Source of the DNA: an uncultured Bacteroidota bacterium
GTDB taxonomy: Bacteria; Bacteroidota; Bacteroidia; 2-12-FULL-35-15
Length of the DNA: 64,000 nucleotides
Assembly (NCBI GenBank): GCA_903847205.1
Contig: CAINDA010000067.1
Coordinates: 1 to 64,000 of the forward strand
Reading direction: 5' to 3'
Made by a program: the position numbers and the translations under genes. Every line of letters begins with the position of its first letter. The first letter of the stretch is position 1. This document shows, piece by piece, positions 9,563-18,106 of the stretch. The notes below the pieces were generated by a model, which searched no databases, was not told the origin of the DNA, and saw only the letters and a list, made by a program, of their open reading frames with translations.

Positions 9563-10123
9563 TTTTTTTATAGAAGAAAATTAACATTATATTAATCACT
9601 ATTTTTTAGAAAAACAACAACTCGGTAAAGGAATAATGCAATTTTGTGAATTTTAAGATTTTTTTCGACTGAAACGGATTTGTTTGGCCGAAACAAAACA
9701 TATTTGACTGAAAAAGGTATTTGTAGAATTTGACTGGAAAATCTGCTTTATCACAAAATAGATTTTAATACCATTTTTTGACTTTCACACTCATTTGTAT
9801 TGCCTCAAAAAGGTTTGTTTTATCAGAAAATAGCGGGAAATGATGCAGGCTGGATATCTTTTGGATTTATTATAAAAGGAATAAAATAACAGCAGTTTGG
9901 GTATTCAGATTAGAGGTTATATACAACAGTAAAGTATAAACTCTCTTCAGAACTTTGCTTAATGAGAGTTTTTTGTTTGTAAGTATTGTTTTATAAAAAA
10001 TTTGAAAGTAGCTCAATTAATAATCTAATGATTTTATTTTTTATATCATTGCATTAACAAGGAAACATTGATGCTTGTTTTGCATATAAAAAAACAGCAG
10101 CAAAGTTTTAGAAAATAGACAGC
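9563..10123. other. Intergenic region with degenerate periodic motif and a weak hairpin
   Basis: No convincing gene. Between about 9666 and 9740 the motif (G)ACTGAAA / GGCCGAAA / GACTGGAAA recurs at spacings of 19-26 bases, a decayed tandem pattern. At 9938-9971 AAACTCTC pairs with GAGAGTTT across an 18-base loop and is followed by T residues, a possible weak plus-strand terminator. The rest is AT-rich leader for the gene at 10124. Confidence 0.4.
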
Positions 10124-10711
10124 ATGATAAAATTTGATAATAAAATACTCACAGAATTAATTCAAAATGAAATTACTGCAGCGCAATTAGAAATTGGTTT
10201 TTTTAAATTGGGGCGGAACTTTGAAGTAATTGATGTTTTTGAAATAAATGATATTTATGTTGAAAATCCAACAGCTGAAGGTTATAATTTTGAGAATTCG
10301 AACTTTACAATTAAAGAACGATTAGAAAAATTGAAAATGTTTAATGGCTGGGTACACCTTGCCGGCGGGCTTTCATGCGGCATCAAAAATCAAATCATTT
10401 CAGATTTCAGGCTTTCAAAAAAGTATATAGAATCAATAAATTATTTTACCAGGGAGGATATAATAAACTTTAACGGCAAACCCGACTATGAATTAATTGA
10501 CAGCATGTCAGGGGGAATGGACTATTCAATTGATAACTATATTTTAGTGTATGAGAGTAAAGGACTCAATTTTTTTATCGACCCTGATAAAAACACATTA
10601 ACAGAAATTTATACCGGGAAGCTGGATAAAGATAAATATGAAATAAGGAAGCCTGCTTCAGGCATCAAAAATGGCTTTCAGCGCATGTTTAACAGAGGGG
10701 CTAAGGAATAA
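10124..10711 (+). CDS. Hypothetical protein, 195 residues
   Basis: I do not recognise a family. The protein is acidic at the N-terminus and soluble-looking, with no signal peptide or membrane segment. Notable stretches are WVHLAGGLSCGIKNQII near residue 76 and a final basic tail (GIKNGFQRMFNRGAKE). The ATG at 10124 is the first in frame. It ends 11 bp before the GNAT acetyltransferase gene, so the two are probably cotranscribed, which is the only clue to its role. Confidence 0.7.
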   Translation: MIKFDNKILTELIQNEITAAQLEIGFFKLGRNFEVIDVFEINDIYVENPTAEGYNFENSNFTIKERLEKLKMFNGWVHLAGGLSCGIKNQIISDFRLSKKYIESINYFTREDIINFNGKPDYELIDSMSGGMDYSIDNYILVYESKGLNFFIDPDKNTLTEIYTGKLDKDKYEIRKPASGIKNGFQRMFNRGAKE

Positions 10712-10722
10712 AAAAACATACT

Positions 10723-11337
10723 ATGGCAGAACAATGGATAAATCATCCGGCAATTTTAAAAGGAGAAACAGTTGACTTACTGCCTTTAGAAAAAAAACAT
10801 TTCGAAGAATTATTTGCAGCAGCATCTGACAAAAAACTTTGGGAGCTGATACCTACCGACTGTTCAACTCAGGAAAATTTTACAACCGCATACAGTACTG
10901 CATTGTCAGAGCGCGAAAAAGGAAATCACTACCCGTTTATAATCTTTCATAAACCATCAAATAAAATTATCGGTTCAACACGATTTTTTGAAATTATTAA
11001 AAGAGACAAAAAATTAGAAATCGGCTGGACGTGGATCATCGCTGAATACTGGGCAACAGGAATAAATTTAGAATGTAAACTATTATTGCTGACCTATTGT
11101 TTCGAAGTATTAAAAACAAGAAGGGTTCAGTTAAAAACGGATGAAAATAATTTACGCTCCAGAAAAGCAATTGAAAAAATAGGAGGCCGGTTCGAAGGTG
11201 TTTTAAGAAAAGATAGAATCAAGGACAATGGGATATCAAGAAACGCAGCCTATTACAGCATAATAGATGATGAATGGGAAACAGCAAAACAAAAAATTAT
11301 TCTTCAGCTTAACGACAAGAAAAAAATTGTGCGTTGA
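10723..11337 (+). CDS. GNAT-family N-acetyltransferase, RimJ/RimL type
   Basis: 204 residues covering a complete Acetyltransf_3 fold. The N-terminus has GETVDLLPLEKKHFEELF. The central strands read NKIIGSTRFFEI and LEIGWTWIIAEYWATGINLECKLLLL; the last part is where this family binds acetyl-CoA. The C-terminal motif LKTDENNLRSRKAIEKIGGRFEGVLR is characteristic of the RimL-like group. Members acetylate protein N-termini, antibiotics or small amines, and the substrate cannot be read from sequence. Second gene of a two-gene unit, followed directly by a strong terminator. Confidence 0.88.
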   Translation: MAEQWINHPAILKGETVDLLPLEKKHFEELFAAASDKKLWELIPTDCSTQENFTTAYSTALSEREKGNHYPFIIFHKPSNKIIGSTRFFEIIKRDKKLEIGWTWIIAEYWATGINLECKLLLLTYCFEVLKTRRVQLKTDENNLRSRKAIEKIGGRFEGVLRKDRIKDNGISRNAAYYSIIDDEWETAKQKIILQLNDKKKIVR

Positions 11338-11364
11338 ATCAAACATAATAATTTTTAAAAATAA

Positions 11365-11396
11365 AAAAGGCTCCGTAAAAATTTACGGAGCCTTTT
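11365..11396. terminator. Bidirectional intrinsic terminator
   Basis: A perfect 15-bp stem, AAAAGGCTCCGTAAA pairing with TTTACGGAGCCTTTT, has only two bases between the arms. A-rich and T-rich flanks on both sides suit termination of the GNAT gene (plus) and the lipoprotein gene ending at 11420 (minus). Confidence 0.9.
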
Positions 11397-11419
11397 GTTG
11401 CAATAAAATAATCGTCTTC

Positions 11420-12040
11420 TTAATTAGCTTTTGCAGAAGCTTTAACAATTGCATAAATTTTCTTTGCAATGTCTTCGCTGTATGCTGAACCTTTTACAGA
11501 AAAATTATCTAAAGGTCTTACATCTTGTATTGAATAAATTGCACCGTCTTTTTCAACATAATATGCAAAGTGTGTTTCCGGCTCGTATTTAGTGCCGTTT
11601 TCTTCATCTTTCATCTGCATTGAATAAACAAAACCATTTGGTTCTTCCGATATAATTTTTCCGTTTATATATGACGATTTATTGTTAACAGTTAAGCTTT
11701 TGTCGCTTTCCATAGCATCTTTAATGCTGCTCACAGCAATAGCGCTTACAGTAACCATGTAAAAGTCGCTGATTCGGATATCAACACCGCCGTTGCCGTT
11801 TTTTTCTGTCTTAGCTTCTTTAGGTAATTTTAAAGAAATATTGATAAAAGACGAAACCTGTTTAAGATTTTGATCAGCCCATGCTGCGTCATTAATAACC
11901 ATTGTAGGAGCAAGAGTAGTTACTGCTGCTGTGCTGGCTTCTGCCACTGTCGGAGCTGTTTCTTTTTTATCAGTAGGAGTACTGCATGATGCAAGAATAC
12001 TGATACCTGCTAATACCATAATGTAAGATGTTGTTTTCAT
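11420..12040 (-). CDS. Putative lipoprotein, 206 residues
   Basis: Signal peptide with lipobox LASC (Cys19) after MKTTSYIMVLAGISI, so it should be lipid-anchored. A Thr/Ala-rich linker follows (residues ~20-45), then a globular domain of about 150 residues beginning INDAAWADQNLKQVSSFINISLKLP. The domain resembles uncharacterised Bacteroidota lipoproteins; I assign no function. Monocistronic by position: it ends at a shared terminator and is followed upstream by an AT-rich leader. Confidence 0.78.
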   Translation of the reverse strand: MKTTSYIMVLAGISILASCSTPTDKKETAPTVAEASTAAVTTLAPTMVINDAAWADQNLKQVSSFINISLKLPKEAKTEKNGNGGVDIRISDFYMVTVSAIAVSSIKDAMESDKSLTVNNKSSYINGKIISEEPNGFVYSMQMKDEENGTKYEPETHFAYYVEKDGAIYSIQDVRPLDNFSVKGSAYSEDIAKKIYAIVKASAKAN

Positions 12041-12166
12041 TTTTTTATTTTTTATTTTTTTTATTTTCCTACTCGTAAGGCTTTTCGGTGCGGCCCCGTT
12101 TTTAGAACGGCTGAATTCAATAAATGTATTTTTTTAAATAGAATAATTGTATATAATAAAGGGATA

Positions 12167-12508
12167 TTATTTCATTCCTTTATCTTCAACACTTTTAATT
12201 TTTCCGCCTTCCCAGCAAAGAACGTAAGTTCTGGTAGTCATTCCGGCAGTAGCTTCCATTGTATAACAGTCTTTATCGGCAGCTATGCATTTAGCATCTT
12301 TAAGATCATACATATCCATATCTTTTTTATCCAGCCCTGCTGCTCCGTATTGAGTAACAGCAGCGCCCACAGCAGCAGCGGTTCCATTAAGCTGCTTCAT
12401 AAATGCATCCATTTCCGGTGCCGCTTTAACTGAACTTGAACCGCCTCCGCAGCCGTAAGCCACGAGCAGCAGCATCATTGAAATAAACAAAAGTTTCATT
12501 GTTTTCAT
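12167..12508 (-). CDS. Small putative lipoprotein
   Basis: Start taken at 12508 (MKTMKLLFISMMLLLVAYGCGGG); an ATG three codons later is equally possible. The lipobox is VAYGC. The mature part, about 90 residues, includes DMYDLKDAKCIAADKDCYTMEATAGMT with two cysteines seven residues apart. No family recognised. It lies between another lipoprotein gene and a small membrane protein gene, all on the minus strand. Confidence 0.7.
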   Translation of the reverse strand: MKTMKLLFISMMLLLVAYGCGGGSSSVKAAPEMDAFMKQLNGTAAAVGAAVTQYGAAGLDKKDMDMYDLKDAKCIAADKDCYTMEATAGMTTRTYVLCWEGGKIKSVEDKGMK

Positions 12509-12596
12509 ATGATTGTTTTTTTTGTTATAATTAATTTCAGTTGCTAAAGTAGTCAAAAAGCAAAGGCCCTTAAAAATATAAGCCGCTGTTTTTTAA

Positions 12597-12905
12597 TTAT
12601 TTAATGTTTAATCCGCTGGTTAATACATCGGCAGCCTCTTTAACTATCACCATCCAATAGGTTGAAATACCTGTTGAAACAATGCATAAAATAAAGCCTG
12701 CAATGATAATCCCTTTTTTAGGATTGGTTCCCTTAACAGCCATTATCACTGCCGTGATACCTAAAGCTAATCCAATAATTGAAGGCCAGAATGCAACGGC
12801 CCCGAAAATTGGTATAAGGGACCAGATTAATGTAATAATTCCGATAACTAAAGCAGCAATGCCTAAACCTTTTCCTGATGTTGATGTTTGATTTTGTGTT
12901 TCCAT
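12597..12905 (-). CDS. Small membrane protein, DUF4190-like
   Basis: 102 residues. A short polar N-terminus (METQNQTSTSGKGLG) is followed by three hydrophobic segments (~15-37, 40-60, 67-88), with NPKKG in the loop before the last one. This pattern fits DUF4190-type proteins, whose role is unknown. The open plus-strand frame over the same bases is a shadow. Confidence 0.7.
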   Translation of the reverse strand: METQNQTSTSGKGLGIAALVIGIITLIWSLIPIFGAVAFWPSIIGLALGITAVIMAVKGTNPKKGIIIAGFILCIVSTGISTYWMVIVKEAADVLTSGLNIK

Positions 12906-13092
12906 GTTTTTTTTGTTTTTTTAGATTGTTAAATAATTAATTTATTTTTCTGGGGCAAAAGTATTCAGGAAACTTTCGTTTGCAAATTTTTCGGGGATGA
13001 CAAAAAGGGTGACAGGTTGTAAAGGCCCGTTAAATAAGGGGTAAAATTAATCGGGGATACAAAATCGGCCGTTTTTTGAACCTCCGGCATTC

Positions 13093-13110
13093 CCTTTTTC
13101 TAGAAAAAGG
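13093..13110. repeat. 18-bp perfect palindrome downstream of the TPR regulator
   Basis: CCTTTTTCTAGAAAAAGG, self-complementary over its full length, lies about 45 bp beyond the stop codon of the TPR/LuxR gene. It could act in transcript ending, but a hairpin loop would have to open the centre, so this is uncertain. Confidence 0.45.
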
Positions 13111-13156
13111 AAGGGATTCTTGATCTGTTTTCTATCTTCAAATGATAAAAAAAGAT

Positions 13157-15052
13157 TTAATTTAATAAGGAGATGTACTTTGTTAAATTGTCATCTGCTT
13201 CAAGTTTTAATTTTTTCCTCATTCTGTTCCTTGACTTTTTTACAGAATCAGGACTGATGTGCAACACGTTTGCAATTTCTTTGTTTCCTAAATTACATTT
13301 GATCAGGGCGCAGTGTTTTAGTTCACTCCTGGTGAGATCTGGAAATTTTACGGTCAGATTTTGAAAAAACTCTTTATATACCAAGTTGAAATTTGTAATA
13401 AATTCTTCCCAATACTGTTCCGGAGCGATGTTTTCCTTAAATGTTTTAAATAAGTGTTCGGCAGCAGCCTGCTCTGTTCCTTGATTTTTATCTTTCATCT
13501 CCTCCATTTCCTGCTGCATCTTATCTAATAGCCTTGTTTTCTCTTTTATAAGGTTGGTAGAGCTTACCAGCTTTTCCTGTTTAAGCAGTAAGTCATTTTC
13601 TAAATTCAGCTTTTCCAATTTATTGCGTTCAAGCTCATTTTGAACTAGCTTTTGCTCAAGTTCATGCGCTTCCTTCTGTTTTTTTATTTTTATCCGCTGG
13701 CGGTTTATTAATAAAATACCAAGTAAGAATACAAAAATGAGCGTGCTTATTAAAAAATATGCTTTATAGGCGGCAATTTGTTTTTCCTGTTTTAAAATTG
13801 ATAATTCTTTTTCTTTTTTTTCAACTTCATATTTTGTCTGCATTTCAGCAATCTGATTGCTTTTGGTTACATTAAAAACAGAATCTCTTGATGCAGCATA
13901 CTGTTTGTAAAACTCCAATGCCTTTATCGGCTGGCTGGTCCGCTCATAGAGAACGCTTAGCTGTAAAAGAGTGTTTTGGGTATGGTCGCGAAAGCCGATG
14001 AGTGTATCAATGTTGAGTACCTTTTTGAAATATGCCTCAGCTTCTTTGTAACGTTTTGCGGTAACGTATACGGCGCCGATATTGCCCAGCTGAATGGCCA
14101 TTCCGCTTTTATTATCAAGCTCTTCGTAAATTGCCAAAGCCTTAAAATAATATTTTAATGCCTTGCTTGACAGGCTGTCACTTTCTGAATGCCCTAGTTT
14201 AGGGCTTTCACTCATGTCAGAATATATATTGCCGATGGTGCCGAGGCGTGAAGCCATCCAGTTTTTATTTCCAAGATCCTCATCAATCCTTAAAGCTCTG
14301 AAACTATATTCTAGTGCTTTTGTGTAGGAATGCTGATCGTAATAAATAATGCCGATGTTATTAAGGTCGGGCGAAATTTCACTTTTGTCGCCAAGGGTCT
14401 CATCAATTTTCAAAGCTTTGAAATAATAATCCAGCGCTTTAGCATGATCGCCGAGCCGTAAGTAAACCCCGCCGATATTTCCCAGTCTTGCAGCAATTGG
14501 CTGCTGCTCTCCTAATTCTTCATCTATTTCTAATGCTTTGAAAAAGTATTTGAGCGCCTTTGGATAATCGCATTGCTCAAAACATACATTCCCCAGGTTG
14601 CAGAGGCTTGAGGCAACACGTTTTTTATCTTTGAGTTCAGCGGCAATTTTTAAGGATTGTTTATGATAAATTCCTGCCTGCTCACAATTGCTTTTGTCCT
14701 GAGCTAAAAAACCAAGATGGGAATATGAATCTGCGAGTCCTTTTTTATAATCAATTTTCTGCGATAATTCGAGCGCTTCATTTGCATATTCATTTGCTTT
14801 TACAGCATCATTAAATTCCTCCTCCAGAAAAAGCAGGTTCAGGATATTTACCCTGCTGGTATCATCTTTAGTGAGTTTTAAAATATTTTGAAGTGAATCT
14901 GTTTTACGGCTTTGTGAAAAGCTTGTATGAAAGGAAATACAAAAAATGAAAAGAAGGAAAAAATAAGGGAACAAAAACTGTTCACTTTTAAATAAGTTAT
15001 ATTTGGATAAATGAGTGCGGCAGATGATGTTACGTAAAAAAGTTTTCAGCAT
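13157..15052 (-). CDS. TPR-repeat membrane protein with C-terminal LuxR-type HTH
   Basis: 631 residues. A hydrophobic N-terminal segment (FLFPYFFLLFIFCISFHTSFS) serves as signal or anchor. Roughly eight tetratricopeptide repeats follow (residues ~60-400), recognisable by A-L-x-Y-x-F-K-A-L-(K/E)-I-D and LGNIGxxY. A transmembrane helix (AYFLISTLIFVFLLGILL, ~432-452) leads into a coiled coil (~455-540). The C-terminal helix-turn-helix contains LTRSELKHCALIKCNLGNKEIANVLHISPDSVKKSRNRMRKKL. This architecture is common in Bacteroidota and is thought to link periplasmic or membrane TPR sensing to gene control; the target is not evident. It is 28 bp after nuoN on the same strand but is probably a separate function. 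Confidence 0.88.
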   Translation of the reverse strand: MLKTFLRNIICRTHLSKYNLFKSEQFLFPYFFLLFIFCISFHTSFSQSRKTDSLQNILKLTKDDTSRVNILNLLFLEEEFNDAVKANEYANEALELSQKIDYKKGLADSYSHLGFLAQDKSNCEQAGIYHKQSLKIAAELKDKKRVASSLCNLGNVCFEQCDYPKALKYFFKALEIDEELGEQQPIAARLGNIGGVYLRLGDHAKALDYYFKALKIDETLGDKSEISPDLNNIGIIYYDQHSYTKALEYSFRALRIDEDLGNKNWMASRLGTIGNIYSDMSESPKLGHSESDSLSSKALKYYFKALAIYEELDNKSGMAIQLGNIGAVYVTAKRYKEAEAYFKKVLNIDTLIGFRDHTQNTLLQLSVLYERTSQPIKALEFYKQYAASRDSVFNVTKSNQIAEMQTKYEVEKKEKELSILKQEKQIAAYKAYFLISTLIFVFLLGILLINRQRIKIKKQKEAHELEQKLVQNELERNKLEKLNLENDLLLKQEKLVSSTNLIKEKTRLLDKMQQEMEEMKDKNQGTEQAAAEHLFKTFKENIAPEQYWEEFITNFNLVYKEFFQNLTVKFPDLTRSELKHCALIKCNLGNKEIANVLHISPDSVKKSRNRMRKKLKLEADDNLTKYISLLN

Positions 15053-15080
15053 TCATAAAGCTTTAATTCTTTTGTCTTTT

Positions 15081-16451
15081 TTACAACAATCGGATAATAA
15101 AATCAGGGCAAAGGCCCAGTAAGATGATGGCAGCAGCAACAGCAATCAGCAGCAGTTTATGATTCAGCTGCACAGGAATAGTTTCTGTATTGCTTTCCTT
15201 AAAGTACATCGCAATAATAATTCTAAAATAATAATAAACACCCACCAATGATGCCAGAAGCGCAACAAGCACTAATCCGGTATAACCGCTTTGGAATGCT
15301 GCAGTGAAAATATAATACTTCGCAAAAAAGCCCGCTGTAGGCGGAATGCCGGCCAATGATAACAATGCAGCAGTCATTACAAATGCTAATAAAGGATTTG
15401 ATTTTCCTAAGCCGTTAAACGATTCTACATCTTCATTTCCTTTAGCACCGGCAACAATAAACAATACGCAGAATGTTCCGATGGAGCCGATTGAATATGC
15501 TGCTGCATAAAATAAAATTGCATTGCTTGAATAACTGTTGCCTGCCAATAATGCCAGCAGCATATAACCTGCATGCGCAACACTCGAATAAGCAAGCATG
15601 CGTTTTGTATTGCTCTGCATCACTGCTGTGATGTTGCCTATCAGTAGTGTTAAGGCTGCCATCACCCAAACAATATTTACCCATACCACGCTTACACTTG
15701 CAAAACAATTATTGAACAAACGCAGGAAGGCAGCAAAGGCAGCTGTTTTTACAATGGTCGCCATAAAGGCGGTTATAACGGTAGGCGAACCCTGGTAAAC
15801 ATCCGGCGCCCAGAAATGAAAAGGCGCAGCTGAAACTTTAAATGCCAGGCCGATTAACATCAGTAATATGCCGGTATAAAATATCGGCTCAATATTCGCA
15901 GGATGCAGTGTTATATAATCTTTAATTTCAGCTAAGTCAAAGGAGCCGGAAGCGCCGTAAATCAGGGCAATTCCGAACAGCAGGAAGCCCGTTGCAAAAG
16001 CGCCCATAATTAAATATTTGAATGCGGCTTCATTTGAGTTGAGATCATTTTTTTTGCTGCCTGCCAAAATATACATTGGGATAGAAAGAATTTCAATGCC
16101 TAAAAACAGCATCGCCATATTGGTGTAAGAAACCATGATAACGCTTCCTGCCAAAGCAAATAAAATTAACGCATAATGGTCGGTTAAACTCGTCTCTTCT
16201 TTAAAATAACTTTCCGACATTAAAAACCATAAAAAGGCAACAACCAGTATTACCGAGGTAAAGGCAACGGCATAATTATCGAAACGCATCATTTTAAAAT
16301 ACGTCATATTAGTATTCCAATCGCTGAGATTAAAAACAAATGTGGCAATTAATCCCAATAATACTAAAGGATACAATAGCTTTTTGAAGCTGAATATTTC
16401 AGCGAGTAATGTGATTACACCTAAGGAAGAAAGTAATATTAATGCTTTCAT
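15081..16451 (-). CDS. nuoN: NADH-quinone oxidoreductase subunit N
   Basis: 456 residues, almost all membrane helices. It belongs to the Mrp antiporter-like proton channel group of complex I. The conserved core includes FKVSAAPFHFWAPDVYQGSPT and KRMLAYSSVAHAGYMLLAL, with the lysines and the histidine of the proton path. Last gene of the nuo cluster; 68 bp separate it from nuoM. The start MKALILLSSLGVI fits the first helix. Confidence 0.95.
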   Translation of the reverse strand: MKALILLSSLGVITLLAEIFSFKKLLYPLVLLGLIATFVFNLSDWNTNMTYFKMMRFDNYAVAFTSVILVVAFLWFLMSESYFKEETSLTDHYALILFALAGSVIMVSYTNMAMLFLGIEILSIPMYILAGSKKNDLNSNEAAFKYLIMGAFATGFLLFGIALIYGASGSFDLAEIKDYITLHPANIEPIFYTGILLMLIGLAFKVSAAPFHFWAPDVYQGSPTVITAFMATIVKTAAFAAFLRLFNNCFASVSVVWVNIVWVMAALTLLIGNITAVMQSNTKRMLAYSSVAHAGYMLLALLAGNSYSSNAILFYAAAYSIGSIGTFCVLFIVAGAKGNEDVESFNGLGKSNPLLAFVMTAALLSLAGIPPTAGFFAKYYIFTAAFQSGYTGLVLVALLASLVGVYYYFRIIIAMYFKESNTETIPVQLNHKLLLIAVAAAIILLGLCPDFIIRLL

Positions 16452-16519
16452 AAATTTTAAAAGTATTATGTATCAAGTATCAGATAGGCTGTTTATAAGG
16501 CTTATCTAATAGATTGCAA

Positions 16520-17992
16520 TTATTTTAATTTTATCAATTCCGCCAATTTTGCTGCTGCCGGTTCCGAAATATCTAACAATGGTTTTGGATAAATTCCGAA
16601 CACAATAATCGCAGCGCATAAAATCACAAGTATTGTTTTTTCGTTTCCTGACAAAGGTGCAAAAGATGAGGTGACATCATTTGTATGCCCCAGCATAATT
16701 TTCTGGTATGCCCGAAGCATATAAACTGCTCCGAGAATAACACTTAACCCCGCAAACGCAGCAAACCAGGCGCTGTATTGGTAAAGGCCGTTCAACAATA
16801 AAAATTCTCCGATAAAACCATTTGTTAAAGGCAATGCAACACTGCCTAACAGTATAATTAAAAACAAAACAGCAAACTGAGGATTTACATTCCGGATACC
16901 GCCGAGTGATTCTAAATCACGCTTGCTGGTGCGCTGCTGAATAATATCTACAATAAAAAACAAACCCACAACATTTACACCATGGCTTATCATCTGCACC
17001 ATTGCGCCCTGCAATCCCTGCACATTCAAAGCAAGAATACCTGCCGAAATTAAACCAACGTGAGCTATTGAAGAGTATGCGATAAGCCGTTTAAAATCAT
17101 GCTGTGCAATGGCGATGCAGGATGCATAAATAATACCTATTACTGAAAGCAGAATAGCTAAATGCCCCCACTGCTCAACACCTAAAGGAACAACAGGCAG
17201 CAGCCAGCGTATTAAACCGTAAGTACCCATTTTTAACATTATGCCCGAAAGCATCATTGTGCCTGGGGTTGGTGCAGTTGTATAAGTGTCGGGCTGCCAG
17301 GTGTGGAAAGGAAATATCGGCATCTTAATAGCGAAGGCCATAAATAGTGCGATAAAAACATAACCCTGATGTGCTGCATCTAAACCCCGTCCTGCTTTAT
17401 AAAGCGCATCAATATTGAATGTATGAAGATGTTCAGCATCCACAGCAGTTGTATTTTGGTATAAATAAATTAAACCAAGCAGCATCAGAAGACTTCCCGA
17501 AAGGGTATAAACAAAAAATTTAAAAGTGATTTTAGCTCTGTTTTCCCCGCCCCAAAGCAGACAAATAAAATAAATTGGTATCAATGCCAATTCCCAGAAC
17601 ACATAAAATAAAAATCCGTCGAGCGATACAAACACGCCTATCAGCGCCATCTGCATGGCTAAGATCAAAGAGTAAAACAGCGCAGGGTTTTTATAATTAT
17701 TTTTAAAAGATGAAAAAATAATTATAGGAACAAGGAATGTTGTAAGCAGCACTAGTAATAATGAAATGCCGTCCATGCCCACGTGGAAAGAGATTCCAAG
17801 GGAGTTAATCCAGTTGCAGTTCATTTGAAACTGAACATCAGCAGTGTGCTGAAACTGCATCACTGCGAAAATAGAAATCACAAACTCTATAATGGCAGCG
17901 CCTAATGCAATGTTTTTTACCTGCTCCCCCTTTATTAATAACAACAGCAATGCTGCAAGTAAAGGAAAAAATATTAGTAGAATTGTAATCAT
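16520..17992 (-). CDS. nuoM: NADH-quinone oxidoreductase subunit M
   Basis: 490 residues with about 14 helices. Diagnostic stretches are SLDGFLFYVFWELALIPIYF, carrying the conserved Glu of the proton channel, then FAIKMPIFPFHTWQPDTYTTAPTPGTMM and FKRLIAYSSIAHVGL. It is one of three antiporter-like proton-pumping subunits and lies in the standard L-M-N order, 114 bp after nuoL. Confidence 0.96.
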   Translation of the reverse strand: MITILLIFFPLLAALLLLLIKGEQVKNIALGAAIIEFVISIFAVMQFQHTADVQFQMNCNWINSLGISFHVGMDGISLLLVLLTTFLVPIIIFSSFKNNYKNPALFYSLILAMQMALIGVFVSLDGFLFYVFWELALIPIYFICLLWGGENRAKITFKFFVYTLSGSLLMLLGLIYLYQNTTAVDAEHLHTFNIDALYKAGRGLDAAHQGYVFIALFMAFAIKMPIFPFHTWQPDTYTTAPTPGTMMLSGIMLKMGTYGLIRWLLPVVPLGVEQWGHLAILLSVIGIIYASCIAIAQHDFKRLIAYSSIAHVGLISAGILALNVQGLQGAMVQMISHGVNVVGLFFIVDIIQQRTSKRDLESLGGIRNVNPQFAVLFLIILLGSVALPLTNGFIGEFLLLNGLYQYSAWFAAFAGLSVILGAVYMLRAYQKIMLGHTNDVTSSFAPLSGNEKTILVILCAAIIVFGIYPKPLLDISEPAAAKLAELIKLK

Positions 17993-18106
17993 ATAATTAT
18001 ATCAATTTGAAAATGTGCTAATCTGTCAATTTTAAAAACTTTTGATGTCAAGTAGTGCTGTGTAATTATCAAATAAGCACATTGTCAAATCATCAAATTA
18101 ATTTTA